Counted from the first letter of the stretch, positions 35,452 to 44,854 are shown. The stretch: 64,000 nt of DNA from JBKQHQ01 sp052148715 (GCA_052148715.1 JBKQHQ010000096.1:1-64000); one strand, 5' to 3'. Program-made: numbers and translations. The notes: generated from the letters alone by a model not told the origin.

Positions 35452-36744
35452 TCAGGTCTTGGTCGATGGGCCGTATTGGCCGAGCCCGTCACGGTTATAG
35501 ATGTCCTCGCGGAATTGGGCGATGCCGTCCGGTGTCGCCCAGGCCGTGACATAGACCCAATGGAGAGGCACCGGCTTCTTCAGGCGCACGTCCTTGCGCT
35601 CGCCGTTCTTGACGATCGCGTCGATCACTTGCGGCGACCAGCCGGGCGTTTCCGCCAGCAGCCAATCCACCAATTGGCGCACATTCTGCACGCGCACGCA
35701 GCCGGAGGAATGAAAGCGGAAATCGTCGCCGAATAGATTTTTCAGCGGCGTGTCGTGCATGTAGACGCCATCGGGGCTCGGAAAATTGATGCGGATCGAG
35801 CCGAGCGAGTTGAAGTCACCGGGATCCTGCTTGAAGCGGTAGTTGACCGCGTCCTCGGAGTACCAATTGATGTCCGCCGGCGTGAGCTCGGTGCCGCGCT
35901 GATCGAGGATGCGGATGCGGTTCTTGGTCAGATAATCCGGCTGCTCCTGCATGCGCGGGATCAGGTCCTTGCGCACGATCGAGACCGGCACCGTCCAGAA
36001 CGGATTGAAGTTGATTTCGACGATCTTGCTGTTGACGTCGGGCGATGGACGGTCCGGCTTGCCCACCACGGCGGTATGGCGCGACACGGCCACGCCGCCC
36101 TCGATCGCCTCGATCTGCGCGGCCGGAATATTGCAAACCACGAAGCGCGGCCAGAGGTTGCCGCTCAGACTGCGCAAGCGAACGAGATTTGTCTTTAGCT
36201 GATCGAGCCGGTGCTGCGCCGGGATGTTGAGGGCGCTGAACGTCTGCTCGCGGACGATGCCGTCACTGGTGATGCCGTGGCGGACCTGGAACCGTTTCAC
36301 CGCCGCTTCGACGTAGGAATCGAAGATATCCGTCACGCCCGCATTGGACTCGAGGTCACCCGCCATAGCCAGCCGCTGGCGCAACGGCGTTACGCTCGGA
36401 TGGCGATTGCCGAGGCGCAACCGTTCGGTCGGCGGCACGGTCGGCCAGCCGCCGCGCGCGACGATCGACTCATATTGCGGGATCGCTTGCTCGGTCGTCG
36501 CGACGGTCGACGGGGAAAGCGTCGGCAACGACGACTTCGGCATATGGATGGTGCGCGAGGTGGAGTCGAAATTCTGCCCGAAATCGCTGCGTTGCGTCTG
36601 ATCGATCAGGCTCTGCAGTGGATCCTCGCTGCTCTGAGCATACGCGTGCCCGGCGCCAGCGAGCGCGGCAGCGCCGCCCGCCAGCTGTCGCAGGAACCTG
36701 CGCCGATCGAACGGCTCGCCGCCGCGGTCGCGAGTTTCGCTCAT
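35452..36744 (-). CDS. Tat-exported L,D-transpeptidase
   Basis: Forms 3-3 crosslinks in peptidoglycan or anchors proteins to it. The 430-residue precursor has a Tat signal (RRRFLRQLAGGAAALAG, residues 14-30), a peptidoglycan-binding-like helical segment (LRQRLAMAGD to VKRFQVRHGIT, about 121-160) and a YkuD catalytic domain with His330, His345, Cys349 and Arg351 (MHDTP, HSSGCVRVQ). It is the long, rhizobial form, probably the LdtP-type target of LdtR whose gene lies just upstream with a terminator between them. Its own promoter should lie in 36745-36923. Confidence 0.92.
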   Translation of the reverse strand: MSETRDRGGEPFDRRRFLRQLAGGAAALAGAGHAYAQSSEDPLQSLIDQTQRSDFGQNFDSTSRTIHMPKSSLPTLSPSTVATTEQAIPQYESIVARGGWPTVPPTERLRLGNRHPSVTPLRQRLAMAGDLESNAGVTDIFDSYVEAAVKRFQVRHGITSDGIVREQTFSALNIPAQHRLDQLKTNLVRLRSLSGNLWPRFVVCNIPAAQIEAIEGGVAVSRHTAVVGKPDRPSPDVNSKIVEINFNPFWTVPVSIVRKDLIPRMQEQPDYLTKNRIRILDQRGTELTPADINWYSEDAVNYRFKQDPGDFNSLGSIRINFPSPDGVYMHDTPLKNLFGDDFRFHSSGCVRVQNVRQLVDWLLAETPGWSPQVIDAIVKNGERKDVRLKKPVPLHWVYVTAWATPDGIAQFREDIYNRDGLGQYGPSTKT

Positions 36745-36923
36745 CGCAAAATCGAATCCAATGCTACGCGAAAGAAGCCAAAATCTAGCATATTGCCGCA
36801 GGACGACAAAGGCTTAGCCCGCATCGCAGCTAGCTGCCTGTGCAACGGGCTCGTCCCCCGGCGAGCTATGCAGGATACAACTTAGCGGCGTCGCTTGGCG
36901 TTTTTATGGCCCCGTACCGACGC

Positions 36924-36949
36924 AAAAAACCCCGGCCGTGCGGCCGGGG
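36924..36949 (-). terminator. Intrinsic terminator of ldtR
   Basis: On the minus strand CCCCGGCCG, loop CA, CGGCCGGGG, then six T. Nine perfect pairs and a U tract make this the clearest intrinsic terminator in the window. It ends ldtR transcription before ldt. Confidence 0.9.
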
Positions 36950-36977
36950 TCGGCAAAGGATGCCAAAAAGTTGCGAC

Positions 36978-37490
36978 TTACAGCCGATACAGAATCTGGT
37001 CGGTCCAGAACCGCTCCAGCCGGTGCAGCGACTTGTTCAAGTTGCTGAATTCGTCGGAGCTGATGCCGCCGACATGCTCCACCGTACGCACATGCTTCTG
37101 GTAGAGCGCTTCGACGATATCGCGAACGTCGCGACCCTTGTCGGTGAGCTTGATCCGCACCGAGCGGCGGTCGATACGCGAGCGCTGATGGTCGAGGAAG
37201 CCCATCTCCACGAGCTTCTTCAAATTGTAGGACACGTTCGACCCCAGATAGTAGCCGCGCGTGCGCAGCTCTCCCGCGGTCAGCTCCTTGTCCCCGATAT
37301 TGTACAGGAGGAGCGCCTGCACGGAATTGATGTCCGCCCGCCCGCGGCGGTCGAACTCGTCCTTGATGACATCGAGGAGCCGTCGGTGCAGCCGCTCCAC
37401 CAGTGTCAGCGCTTCGAGATAGAGCGGCCGGATGTGATCGAACCGCGTTTCGCGATCCGCCACCTCCGCCGTTTTCATGACGGCTTTCAT
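36978..37490 (-). CDS. ldtR: MarR-family regulator LdtR
   Basis: A 170-residue MarR-type regulator that in Sinorhizobium and Liberibacter controls the neighbouring L,D-transpeptidase. Its sequence is close to the family type (DHIRPLYLEALTLVERLHRR, RGRADINSVQALLLYNIGD, recognition region YLGSNVSYNLKKLVEMGFL, wing RSRIDRRSVRIKLT). The first ATG (37490) has GGAAGGGG nine bases before it. It ends at a strong terminator and sits upstream of ldt, same strand. Regulation by small aromatics is known for this family; the local site is not identified here. Confidence 0.92.
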   Translation of the reverse strand: MKAVMKTAEVADRETRFDHIRPLYLEALTLVERLHRRLLDVIKDEFDRRGRADINSVQALLLYNIGDKELTAGELRTRGYYLGSNVSYNLKKLVEMGFLDHQRSRIDRRSVRIKLTDKGRDVRDIVEALYQKHVRTVEHVGGISSDEFSNLNKSLHRLERFWTDQILYRL

Positions 37491-37848
37491 ATGATGACGC
37501 CCCTTCCGTTTTTCGTCTTTGACAAGGCCCTGTTTTCCTCGTCCGTGGTGTCACCATACGGAAACGGGTCTAAGATCAGCTTAAATAACAGCATAAAGAT
37601 AAGGTTTATACGTAGCGGTGAATAGAATATTGAAATTACAACTCATAAATATCTCAGTAATCCTTCGTTTACCTTGACTTTTCTGAGAAGTAGCGAGTTT
37701 TTCCTCTCGCTTCCCGTAATATCACCCACCTATGACCGAGTTTACCGCTGGCTAGACTGAGCTGTCGCCGATATCGCTCGACCGAACGCTTGGCCGCGGG
37801 TGTGCTCCCGCGGGTGGCGGCTCTCAAGCTCGGACGGCAGTCCGCGAC
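37491..37848. other. AT-rich intergenic region upstream of ldtR
   Basis: The most AT-rich stretch of the window (about 37560-37720) lies here, between the ldtR start and the mmsB stop. It should hold the ldtR promoter and its operator; several A/T tracts are visible, but I cannot choose one -10/-35 pair. A GC-rich hairpin (37794-37813) is at its mmsB side. Confidence 0.45.
37794..37813 (-). terminator. GC-rich hairpin after mmsB
   Basis: CCGCGGG and CCCGCGG flank a six-base loop, 36 bases beyond the mmsB stop. Stable but without a U tract, so the terminator role is uncertain. Confidence 0.35.
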
Positions 37849-38739
37849 TTACCGCTTGCCGCGCAGAAATCGGATAATCCCGGAAAAGTCGCTGCCGCCC
37901 TCGCCGTGGCCGACATAGAGCGCGTAGAGCGCGGCGGCCTCGGCGCCGAGCGGGGTCGCGGCGCCCGCCACGCGCGCGGCGTCCTGCGCGAGCTTGAGAT
38001 CCTTCAGCATCATCGCCGCAGTGAAGCCCGCCTGGTAGTCGCGGTTGGCGGGCGAGGTCGGCACGGGGCCAGGCACCGGGCAATAGGTGGTCATCGACCA
38101 GCTTTGGCCGGACGACTTCGAGGAGATGTCGAACAGCTTTTGCTGATCGAGTCCGAGCTTTTCGGCGAGCACGAAGGCCTCGGCGGTGGCGATCATCGTG
38201 GCACCGAGGATCATGTTGTTGCAGATCTTGGCGGCCTGGCCGTTGCCGGGCCCGCCCGCATGCACGATCGTCTTGCCCATGCCTTCCAGCACCGGCTTGG
38301 CGCGGATGAAGGCTGCCTCCGAGCCTCCTACCATGAAGGTCAGGGTGGCGGCTTGCGCGCCGCCGACACCGCCGGAGACCGGCGCATCGACCATGGAAAG
38401 GCCGCGCCCTTGCGCGGCGGCCGCCACCAAGCGCGCGGTCTCGACGTCGATGGTCGAGGAATCGATCAACAGCGTGCCCGGATTGGCGCTCTCCAGCACG
38501 CCCGCCGGCCCGAGATAGACCTCGCGCACTTCATTACCGGACGGCAGCATGGTGATGAGCACGTGGGCGCGCGATGCGGCAAGCTTGATCGACAAAAGCT
38601 CCGCGCCGCCCGCGTCCTTCAGCTTGGTGACCGCTGCGCCGTTGAGGTCGAAGCCTTCGACCTCATGCCCCGCCTTGATCAGGTTCAGCGCCATCGGCAA
38701 TCCCATATTGCCGAGCCCGACGAAGCCGATCCGCGCCAT
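37849..38739 (-). CDS. mmsB: 3-hydroxyisobutyrate dehydrogenase
   Basis: Oxidises 3-hydroxyisobutyrate to methylmalonate semialdehyde in valine breakdown. The 296-residue protein has the NAD site GFVGLGNMGLPMA, the substrate motif DAPVSGGVGGAQA and catalytic Lys171 (GNGQAAKICNN). Last gene of the acyl-CoA dehydrogenase / hydrolase / DUF6163 / mmsB run, 41 bases after DUF6163. The next enzyme, mmsA, is not in the window. Confidence 0.95.
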   Translation of the reverse strand: MARIGFVGLGNMGLPMALNLIKAGHEVEGFDLNGAAVTKLKDAGGAELLSIKLAASRAHVLITMLPSGNEVREVYLGPAGVLESANPGTLLIDSSTIDVETARLVAAAAQGRGLSMVDAPVSGGVGGAQAATLTFMVGGSEAAFIRAKPVLEGMGKTIVHAGGPGNGQAAKICNNMILGATMIATAEAFVLAEKLGLDQQKLFDISSKSSGQSWSMTTYCPVPGPVPTSPANRDYQAGFTAAMMLKDLKLAQDAARVAGAATPLGAEAAALYALYVGHGEGGSDFSGIIRFLRGKR

Positions 38740-38780
38740 GCGCCCCTCCTGAAGAAGCCCGCTCGTTCAGATGCTCGGTA

Positions 38781-39215
38781 TCACGGCGGCCGCTCGCGCG
38801 CCGCCTGCAAGGCCAGCCACAGATAGGCGCCGAGCAAGCAAAGCTCGATCAACAGAATCAAGAATCTTCCGCCGAAGACATTGCTGAACAACAATTCCAC
38901 CGCGATCATCGAGATCACGGAGGTAAGCCAAACCACCGCACCCCAGGCGGCGGCAAGCCACAATCCGACGGCCGCCACCAGATCGATCACCGCGAAGAAC
39001 ACGGTCGCGGTCTGAAAGGCAATCGCGTCCGGCGCGCCGAAGCCTGTCTCGGGCCCCTCGCCGATGCCGCAAACGACCGACCAGTGATAAAGCCCCTTGA
39101 GCATGGACAATCCGGCCATGACGCGCAGAAAGATCACGAGCCGTTCGGTCCAGCGGCCGTCGGTCTCCGCGGCCTCGCCCGCATGCACCGGCTCGAGTTG
39201 CGTCTGGTCGCTCAT
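38781..39215 (-). CDS. DUF6163 family membrane protein
   Basis: A 144-residue inner-membrane protein with four hydrophobic helices (about residues 28-50, 66-88, 90-110 and 113-133) after a short acidic N-terminus. It matches the rhizobial DUF6163 family, usually found beside mmsB. No catalytic or transport motif is seen. It lies 10 bases after the hydrolase gene, inside the valine operon, so a link with branched-chain acid metabolism is inferred only from position. Confidence 0.8.
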   Translation of the reverse strand: MSDQTQLEPVHAGEAAETDGRWTERLVIFLRVMAGLSMLKGLYHWSVVCGIGEGPETGFGAPDAIAFQTATVFFAVIDLVAAVGLWLAAAWGAVVWLTSVISMIAVELLFSNVFGGRFLILLIELCLLGAYLWLALQAARERPP

Positions 39216-39225
39216 GGCGAATCAT

Positions 39226-40284
39226 TCATCCCAGAACAAGCTCATCGGCGCCAAGCGGGGCAAAATAATGCTCCACATCGGCGTCGACGACATCGGCAAG
39301 TTTCGGCGGCTGCCATTGCGGCGCATTGTCCTTGTCGATGATCACCGCCCGCACCCCCTCGTAGAAGTCATGACCATAGACGACCCGTGACACGACGCGG
39401 AACTCCGCCCGCATGCATTCGTCGAAATCCCACCGCCCGCCGCGGCGCAGTTGGGCCAGCGCGAGCTTCAGGCTCGTCGGCGATTTTGCACGCATCAGCG
39501 CCGCGGTCGCGCGAGCCCATTCGGCGTCGTCGCCGAGCGAGCCTTTCGGCTCATCGAGCGCGGCCAAGATAGTCTCGACGCGTCCTCCCGCAAAGCGCTG
39601 CTCGATCGCCGGCCGCCGCGCCATCACCGGCGCCTCGCCGCCCGGCTCGGCAAAGGCCACGAGCAGGGCATCGACGGAAACCGTCCCGCACAGGCCGTCG
39701 AGCAGCGCCGGGAAGCGCGCCGATGACACGCGATGGGTCGCGACACCCGCTGCAAGCCCGTCGCCGGCTTTCAGCCGCTCACCGGTGAGCGCGCAATAGG
39801 TGCCGATCTCGCCCGGCATGCGCGGCAAGAACCAGGTCGCGCCCACGTCCGGGAAGAAGCCGATACCGACCTCCGGCATGGCGAACACGAACTTGTCGCC
39901 GGCGACGCGATGCGAGCCGTGCACCGAAATGCCGAACCCACCGCCCATGACCACGCCGTCGATCAGCGAGATGTACGGTTTCGGGTAGTGTTTGATGCAG
40001 GCATTGAGGCGGTACTCGTCGTGCCAGAAGGCGAGCGCCTCCCGATGCCGACCGCTCACGCCGAGTTCATAGAGGGCGCGAATATCGCCGCCCGCACAAA
40101 ACGCCCGCTCGCCCGCGGCCATTACGACGACGCGGGTGATGGCCGGATCGCTCGCCCAATCGCGCAGCTTGCTTGCGAGCGCACGTACCATAGCGAGCGT
40201 CAAGGCGTTGAGCGCCTGCGGCCGGTTCAGCGTAACGATGCCGGCGGCACCGCGTTGCTCGAACAGGATTTCGGGCTCGGCCAT
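39226..40284 (-). CDS. 3-hydroxyisobutyryl-CoA hydrolase
   Basis: Crotonase-fold enzyme, 352 residues, that releases 3-hydroxyisobutyrate for MmsB. The oxyanion-hole motif is AFCAGGDIRALYE; Glu138 and Asp146 (MPEVGIGFFPDVG), spaced eight apart as in the human hydrolase, support the hydrolase over a plain hydratase. The long C-terminal part is also typical. It lies three bases after the acyl-CoA dehydrogenase stop. Confidence 0.92.
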   Translation of the reverse strand: MAEPEILFEQRGAAGIVTLNRPQALNALTLAMVRALASKLRDWASDPAITRVVVMAAGERAFCAGGDIRALYELGVSGRHREALAFWHDEYRLNACIKHYPKPYISLIDGVVMGGGFGISVHGSHRVAGDKFVFAMPEVGIGFFPDVGATWFLPRMPGEIGTYCALTGERLKAGDGLAAGVATHRVSSARFPALLDGLCGTVSVDALLVAFAEPGGEAPVMARRPAIEQRFAGGRVETILAALDEPKGSLGDDAEWARATAALMRAKSPTSLKLALAQLRRGGRWDFDECMRAEFRVVSRVVYGHDFYEGVRAVIIDKDNAPQWQPPKLADVVDADVEHYFAPLGADELVLG

Positions 40285-40287
40285 CGC

Positions 40288-41427
40288 TCAGTTTCCGACC
40301 AGGCCGCGGCTGATGATGAGCCGCATGATCTCGTTTGTGCCTTCGAGGATCTGGTGCACGCGCACGTCACGCAGCACACGCTCGATCGGGTGATCGCGCA
40401 GATAGCCGTAACCGCCATGGAGCTGCAGGCAGCCATTGACGATCTCAAAGCCGGCGTCGGTTGCGAGGCGCTTGGCCATGGCCGCAAGCCGCGTCGCGCC
40501 GGGCTCCCCGCCGCCCACCGCGACCGCCGCCCGGTACAGCAGCAGGCGCGCCGCTTCAAGCTCGGTCGCATGATCGGCGAGGCGAAATTGCAGCGCCTGA
40601 AAATCGGCGAGGCGCGTGCCAAATTGCTTGCGCTCCTTCATGTAGGCGATGGTGCGATCGAGACAGAACTGCGCGCCGCCCAGCGAGCAGGCGGCGATGT
40701 TGAGCCGGCCGCCGTCGAGCCCGGCCATCGCGATCTTAAACCCGTCTCCTTCGCGGCCGATGCGGTTGGTGACCGGCACGCGGCAATTCTCGAACAGCAC
40801 CATGGCGGTCGGCTGCGATCGCCAGCCGAGCTTCTTTTCATTGGCGCCGAAGCTCAGGCCCGCGGTGCCCTTCTCGACCACGAGGCAGGAAATGCCCTTT
40901 GGACCGCCCTCCCCGGTCCGCGCCATCACCACGTACACGTCCGACACGCCCCCGCCGGAGATGAAAGCCTTGGCGCCGTCGAGCACGTAGTCGTCGCCGT
41001 CGCGCCGGGCGCGCGTCGTGAGACTCGCCGCGTCCGACCCAGAGCCCGGCTCGGTGAGGCAGTAGCTGGCGAAGCGCTGCATGCTGCAAAGTGCCGGCAG
41101 AAAACGCCGCCGCTGTGCATCCGTGCCGTAGGCATCGATCATCCACGCCGCCATGTTGTGAATCGATATATAGGCCGCGGTCGAGGTGCAGCCTTGCGCC
41201 AATTCCTCAAAGACGATCGTGGCGTCGAGCCGCGACAAGCTGGAGCCGCCCACATCGTCGCGCACATAGATGCCGCCGAAGCCGAGCGCCGCCGCCTGGC
41301 GCAGCGTATCGGCGGGAAAAGTCTCGTCCTCGTCCCAGGCGCGCGCGAACGGCATCATCTCCGCACGCGCAAACGTGCGCGCCGTCGATTGGATCGCGCG
41401 CTGTTCCTCGCTGAGCTCGAAGTCCAT
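40288..41427 (-). CDS. Acyl-CoA dehydrogenase, probably isobutyryl-CoA dehydrogenase
   Basis: FAD enzyme that opens the valine branch of this operon by oxidising isobutyryl-CoA. The 379-residue protein has CLTEPGSGSDAASL, the FAD-binding loop and the catalytic base Glu362 in ILEGTNEIMR, the position used by short/branched-chain enzymes. The start at 41427 (MDFELSEEQ) is the family start; an extension of 33 residues upstream is antisense noise. Substrate is inferred from the operon with the hydrolase and mmsB. Confidence 0.92.
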   Translation of the reverse strand: MDFELSEEQRAIQSTARTFARAEMMPFARAWDEDETFPADTLRQAAALGFGGIYVRDDVGGSSLSRLDATIVFEELAQGCTSTAAYISIHNMAAWMIDAYGTDAQRRRFLPALCSMQRFASYCLTEPGSGSDAASLTTRARRDGDDYVLDGAKAFISGGGVSDVYVVMARTGEGGPKGISCLVVEKGTAGLSFGANEKKLGWRSQPTAMVLFENCRVPVTNRIGREGDGFKIAMAGLDGGRLNIAACSLGGAQFCLDRTIAYMKERKQFGTRLADFQALQFRLADHATELEAARLLLYRAAVAVGGGEPGATRLAAMAKRLATDAGFEIVNGCLQLHGGYGYLRDHPIERVLRDVRVHQILEGTNEIMRLIISRGLVGN

Positions 41428-41704
41428 GGCTGCCCCCGCGTCAAGCAATGCCGAACTATCTGCCGGAAACCGGAGATTCGAAAAAGCAGATGCACATCGG
41501 TACCCCGATCTGGGTCTAGTCTCCACTCCATTTCGATCAGGCCTTTAGCTACCGCCAGCACCCCGACAAAGCCACGGTCTGCCGACGATCGGCCCGGCGC
41601 CATGCCCTCCCAATTGGAAAAATGGACTGAACTACCGGTGAGCGCTGCCTCTGGCCGCGCCGCCCCGGAATGGCTACAAAGAATGATCGCGGAGGCGCTA
41701 AACC

Positions 41705-42778
41705 ATGGCGATCAAGTTCGGCCGGCCGATCGAGAGCAAAGTGCGCTTTTCTCCGGCGCAAGCACAAGCCCCACAGGTGGCCGCGGAGGCGCTCGATCTG
41801 CCGATGCGTCCCCGCCGCAATCGCCGCAGCGATTGGGCGCGGCGATTGGTGCGCGAGACGGTCTTGACCAGCGACGATCTGATCTGGCCGCTGTTCGTCG
41901 TCGAGGGTACGCGCACGACGGCGCCGATCGGGTCGATGCCCGGTGTCGATCGGCTTTCGGTTGACGAGGCGGTGCGCGCGGCCGAGCGCGCGGTCAAGCT
42001 CGACATCCCGTGCCTCGCGCTGTTTCCGTATACGGATCCGGCCCTGCGCGACGCGAATGGCAGCGAAGCTCTCAATGCCGATAATCTTGTTTGCCGCGCC
42101 GTTCGCGCCATCAAGCAGGAAGTGCCGGAAGTCGGCCTTCTCTGCGATGTGGCACTCGACCCCTATACGAGCCATGGCCATGACGGACTGTTACGCGACG
42201 GGGTCATCCTCAACGATGAGACCGTTGCGGTCCTGGTGCAACAGGCGCTCGTGCAGGCGGCGGCCGGCTGCGACATCATTGCGCCGTCCGACATGATGGA
42301 CGGCCGGGTCGGCGCCATTCGCGCCGGGCTCGACCAGGCCGGCTACGCCGATGTGCAGATCATGGCTTACTCAGCGAAATATGCCTCGGCCTTCTACGGC
42401 CCTTTCCGCGACGCGGTCGGCACCAGCGCCACGCTGGTCGGCGACAAGCGCACCTATCAGATGGATGCCGGAAATTCGGACGAGGCGTTGCGCGAGGTCG
42501 AGCTCGACATTGCCGAGGGCGCCGACATGGTCATGGTCAAGCCCGGCCTTCCCTATCTGGACATCCTGCGCCGCATCAAAGAAACGTTCGGCATGCCGAC
42601 CTTCGCCTATCAGGTCTCGGGCGAGTACGCGATGCTGATGGCGGCGGCGCAGAACGGCTGGCTCGACGGCGACAAGGCCATGCTCGAAAGCCTGATCGCG
42701 TTCAAGCGTGCCGGCGCTGACGGCGTGCTCACCTATTTTGCGCCGCGGGTGGCGCAGATGCTGCGGCGCAGTCTGTAA
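41705..42778 (+). CDS. hemB: Delta-aminolevulinic acid dehydratase (porphobilinogen synthase)
   Basis: Joins two 5-aminolevulinates in heme synthesis. The 357-residue protein has both Schiff-base lysines, Lys225 (YSAKYASAFYGPF) and Lys279 (VMVKPGLPYLD). The metal loop is CDVALDPYTSHGHDG, the aspartate-rich, Mg-type form of plants and rhizobia instead of the three-Cys zinc site. The ATG follows GGAGGC. Housekeeping. Confidence 0.97.
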   Translation: MAIKFGRPIESKVRFSPAQAQAPQVAAEALDLPMRPRRNRRSDWARRLVRETVLTSDDLIWPLFVVEGTRTTAPIGSMPGVDRLSVDEAVRAAERAVKLDIPCLALFPYTDPALRDANGSEALNADNLVCRAVRAIKQEVPEVGLLCDVALDPYTSHGHDGLLRDGVILNDETVAVLVQQALVQAAAGCDIIAPSDMMDGRVGAIRAGLDQAGYADVQIMAYSAKYASAFYGPFRDAVGTSATLVGDKRTYQMDAGNSDEALREVELDIAEGADMVMVKPGLPYLDILRRIKETFGMPTFAYQVSGEYAMLMAAAQNGWLDGDKAMLESLIAFKRAGADGVLTYFAPRVAQMLRRSL

Positions 42779-42866
42779 CATCGGCGCGGACGGGCGGATC
42801 GGCGCCATGCGCTCGAGCCGTGCCGCCAAGATCGCCCGTCTGATCAAGCTGGGTTCGTTACAAACA

Positions 42867-44090
42867 TCAGTCCATGGCGGCGCCGGTTTCGATCCGGACG
42901 GGCGCATAGCCCATGGCCGCGAGCGCACCCATGATCCGCTCGGCATGGGCGCGATCGCTGGCCTCGACGGTCACATCCAAGCGGGTGCCCTTGGCCGGCA
43001 CGTCGAGAAAGAGCCGCTTGTGGTCAACGGTCAGAATGTTGGCGCCAAGCTCCCCGAGCGTGGTGGCGATATGGCCGAGCACGCCGGGCCGGTCCGGGAT
43101 GGTCAGCCGGAATGAAATGATGCGATCCTCGAACGCAAGCTCGCGCACCATGATCGAGGCGAGAATGCGCGGATCGATATTGCCGCCGCAAAGAATGAGC
43201 CCGACCCGTTTACGGCGGAACAGCTCGGGCCGCGCCAGCATGGCCGCAAGGCCGGCAGCGCCCGCGCCTTCCGCCATCGTCTTCTGCAAGGTGAGATAGG
43301 CGTTCACGGCGCGCTCGAGGTGGGCCTCGTCCACCAGCACGATCTCGCGCACGAATTGCCGCACGATCGGCAGCGTCAAAGCGCCGACATTCTGCACCGC
43401 GATGCCCTCCGCAAGGGTTGGTCCGCCGATCGGAAGGTTGTCTCCGTGAATGGCATTCCACATCGAGGGATAGAGCATCGCCTCCGCGCCGACGATCTCG
43501 ATCTGCGGCCGCACGCCGCGCGCCGCGATGGCGTTGCCGGAAATCAGGCCCCCACCGCCGATCGGAATGACCAGGATGTCGAGATCCGGCACCTCCTCCA
43601 GCATTTCGAGGGCAATCGTGCCCTGGCCGGCGATAACGGCGGGGTCGTCATAAGGATGCACGAAGACGAGGTGGCGCTCCGCTGCGAGTTGCTGCGCGCG
43701 CACTTGCGCCTCGGCGACGGTCTCCCCATCCAGCACCACTTCGGCACCGTGCGCGCGCGTCGCCGCCACCTTCACGAACGGCGTCGTCACCGGCATCACG
43801 ATCGTCGCCGGAATATGCAGACGGTTGGCATGATAGGCGACGGCTTGCGCGTGGTTGCCCGCCGACATGGCAATGACGCCGCGCTGCCGTTCGGCCGCCG
43901 ACAGTGCGGCGAGCTTGACCAGCGCACCCCGATCCTTGAACGAGTTCGTCACCTGTAGGTTTTCGTACTTGACGAACACTTCCGCGCCCGTCAGGGCGGA
44001 GAGCTTTGGGGCGGACAACATCGGCGTGCGTAGCACCGCGCTCCGGACCACCCGTCGCGCCGCCTCGACGTCAGCCAATGATATCGTCAC
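42867..44090 (-). CDS. Threonine ammonia-lyase with C-terminal ACT domain
   Basis: PLP enzyme that deaminates threonine (or serine) to 2-oxobutyrate. The 407-residue protein has the PLP lysine Lys52 in NSFKDRGA, the phosphate-binding IGGGGLISGN and a C-terminal ACT domain (about residues 330-400, RLTIPDRPGVLGHIATTL) for amino acid control. I place the start at GTG 44090 because AAAGGAGG lies just before it; the ATG at 44111 lies inside that ribosome site's own upstream sequence. One ACT domain and this length fit the TdcB/catabolic-to-IlvA intermediate class, so the symbol is left open. Confidence 0.93.
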   Translation of the reverse strand: MTISLADVEAARRVVRSAVLRTPMLSAPKLSALTGAEVFVKYENLQVTNSFKDRGALVKLAALSAAERQRGVIAMSAGNHAQAVAYHANRLHIPATIVMPVTTPFVKVAATRAHGAEVVLDGETVAEAQVRAQQLAAERHLVFVHPYDDPAVIAGQGTIALEMLEEVPDLDILVIPIGGGGLISGNAIAARGVRPQIEIVGAEAMLYPSMWNAIHGDNLPIGGPTLAEGIAVQNVGALTLPIVRQFVREIVLVDEAHLERAVNAYLTLQKTMAEGAGAAGLAAMLARPELFRRKRVGLILCGGNIDPRILASIMVRELAFEDRIISFRLTIPDRPGVLGHIATTLGELGANILTVDHKRLFLDVPAKGTRLDVTVEASDRAHAERIMGALAAMGYAPVRIETGAAMD

Positions 44091-44238
44091 CTTCGCTCCT
44101 CCTTTATCCATACTTCTGCATCAATACTCCCGCCGTCGGTACCGACTCCCACGGACTACTACCGTTCCGTGGTCTAGGAGGCGTGACTTGCGTCGCGCTG
44201 CGCTTCTGCCATCCTGCCAAGCAACGGAGATCGAAGGC

Positions 44239-44790
44239 ATGAACGACAGCGGGCCGGCACGAGCGGGGCTCTCCGAAGACATCCCGCCGCACGCCTTCGA
44301 TCCCGTCTTGAATCCTGAGCTGTTCGACGGGGTACTGGCGCGGCGCATTGTCGCCTTTTTCATCGATCTCTTCATCCTGGCGGTGCCAATCCTGTTGCTG
44401 GCGGTATTCATTGCCATTTTCGGTCTCGTGACATTCGGCCTCGGCTGGCTGTTGTTTTGGCTGCTGCCGCCCTTCTCCATATTCTGGGCGCTACTTTATT
44501 ACGGATTTACCCTCGGCAGCCCCGCTTCAGCGACCATCGGGATGCGCTTCGTCGACATTGAAATGCGTACCTGGTACGGCTCCCCGGCCTATTTTGTGCT
44601 CGGCGCCGTCCATGCGATCGTGTTCTGGGTCACGATCTCGTTCCTGACCCCCTTTATCCTGCTCATCGGGCTCTTAAACCGCCGGCAACAGCTCTTGCAC
44701 GACATGCTGCTCGGCGTCGTTATCATTAATAATCCCATGCGTGCCCAGGCGTTGCGGGGCATAGCAGGCGGAGCCGCAAACCACGTTTGA
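44239..44790 (+). CDS. RDD family membrane protein
   Basis: A 183-residue inner-membrane protein with four hydrophobic helices and the RDD signature residues (Arg, Asp, Asp): LARRIVAFFIDLFILAVP at residues 33-50 and LLHDMLLGVVI near the C-terminus. GASIGMRFVDIEM-like loop reads ATIGMRFVDIEM. Family members are ion or solute transporters in some cases, mostly unknown. It starts after GGAGATCGAAGG and precedes bpt by 64 bases on the same strand. Confidence 0.88.
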   Translation: MNDSGPARAGLSEDIPPHAFDPVLNPELFDGVLARRIVAFFIDLFILAVPILLLAVFIAIFGLVTFGLGWLLFWLLPPFSIFWALLYYGFTLGSPASATIGMRFVDIEMRTWYGSPAYFVLGAVHAIVFWVTISFLTPFILLIGLLNRRQQLLHDMLLGVVIINNPMRAQALRGIAGGAANHV

Positions 44791-44854
44791 CGGCAAACCG
44801 CAACTTGCGCATGCTTATGAAAGGGACCTTGGCCCGTAAGGACAGCCGCCGCTC

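Noticed and set aside
39733..41964. Plus-strand open frame of 743 codons antisense to the hydrolase and acyl-CoA dehydrogenase
   Set aside because: Shadow of two well-supported genes; it even runs across their junction.
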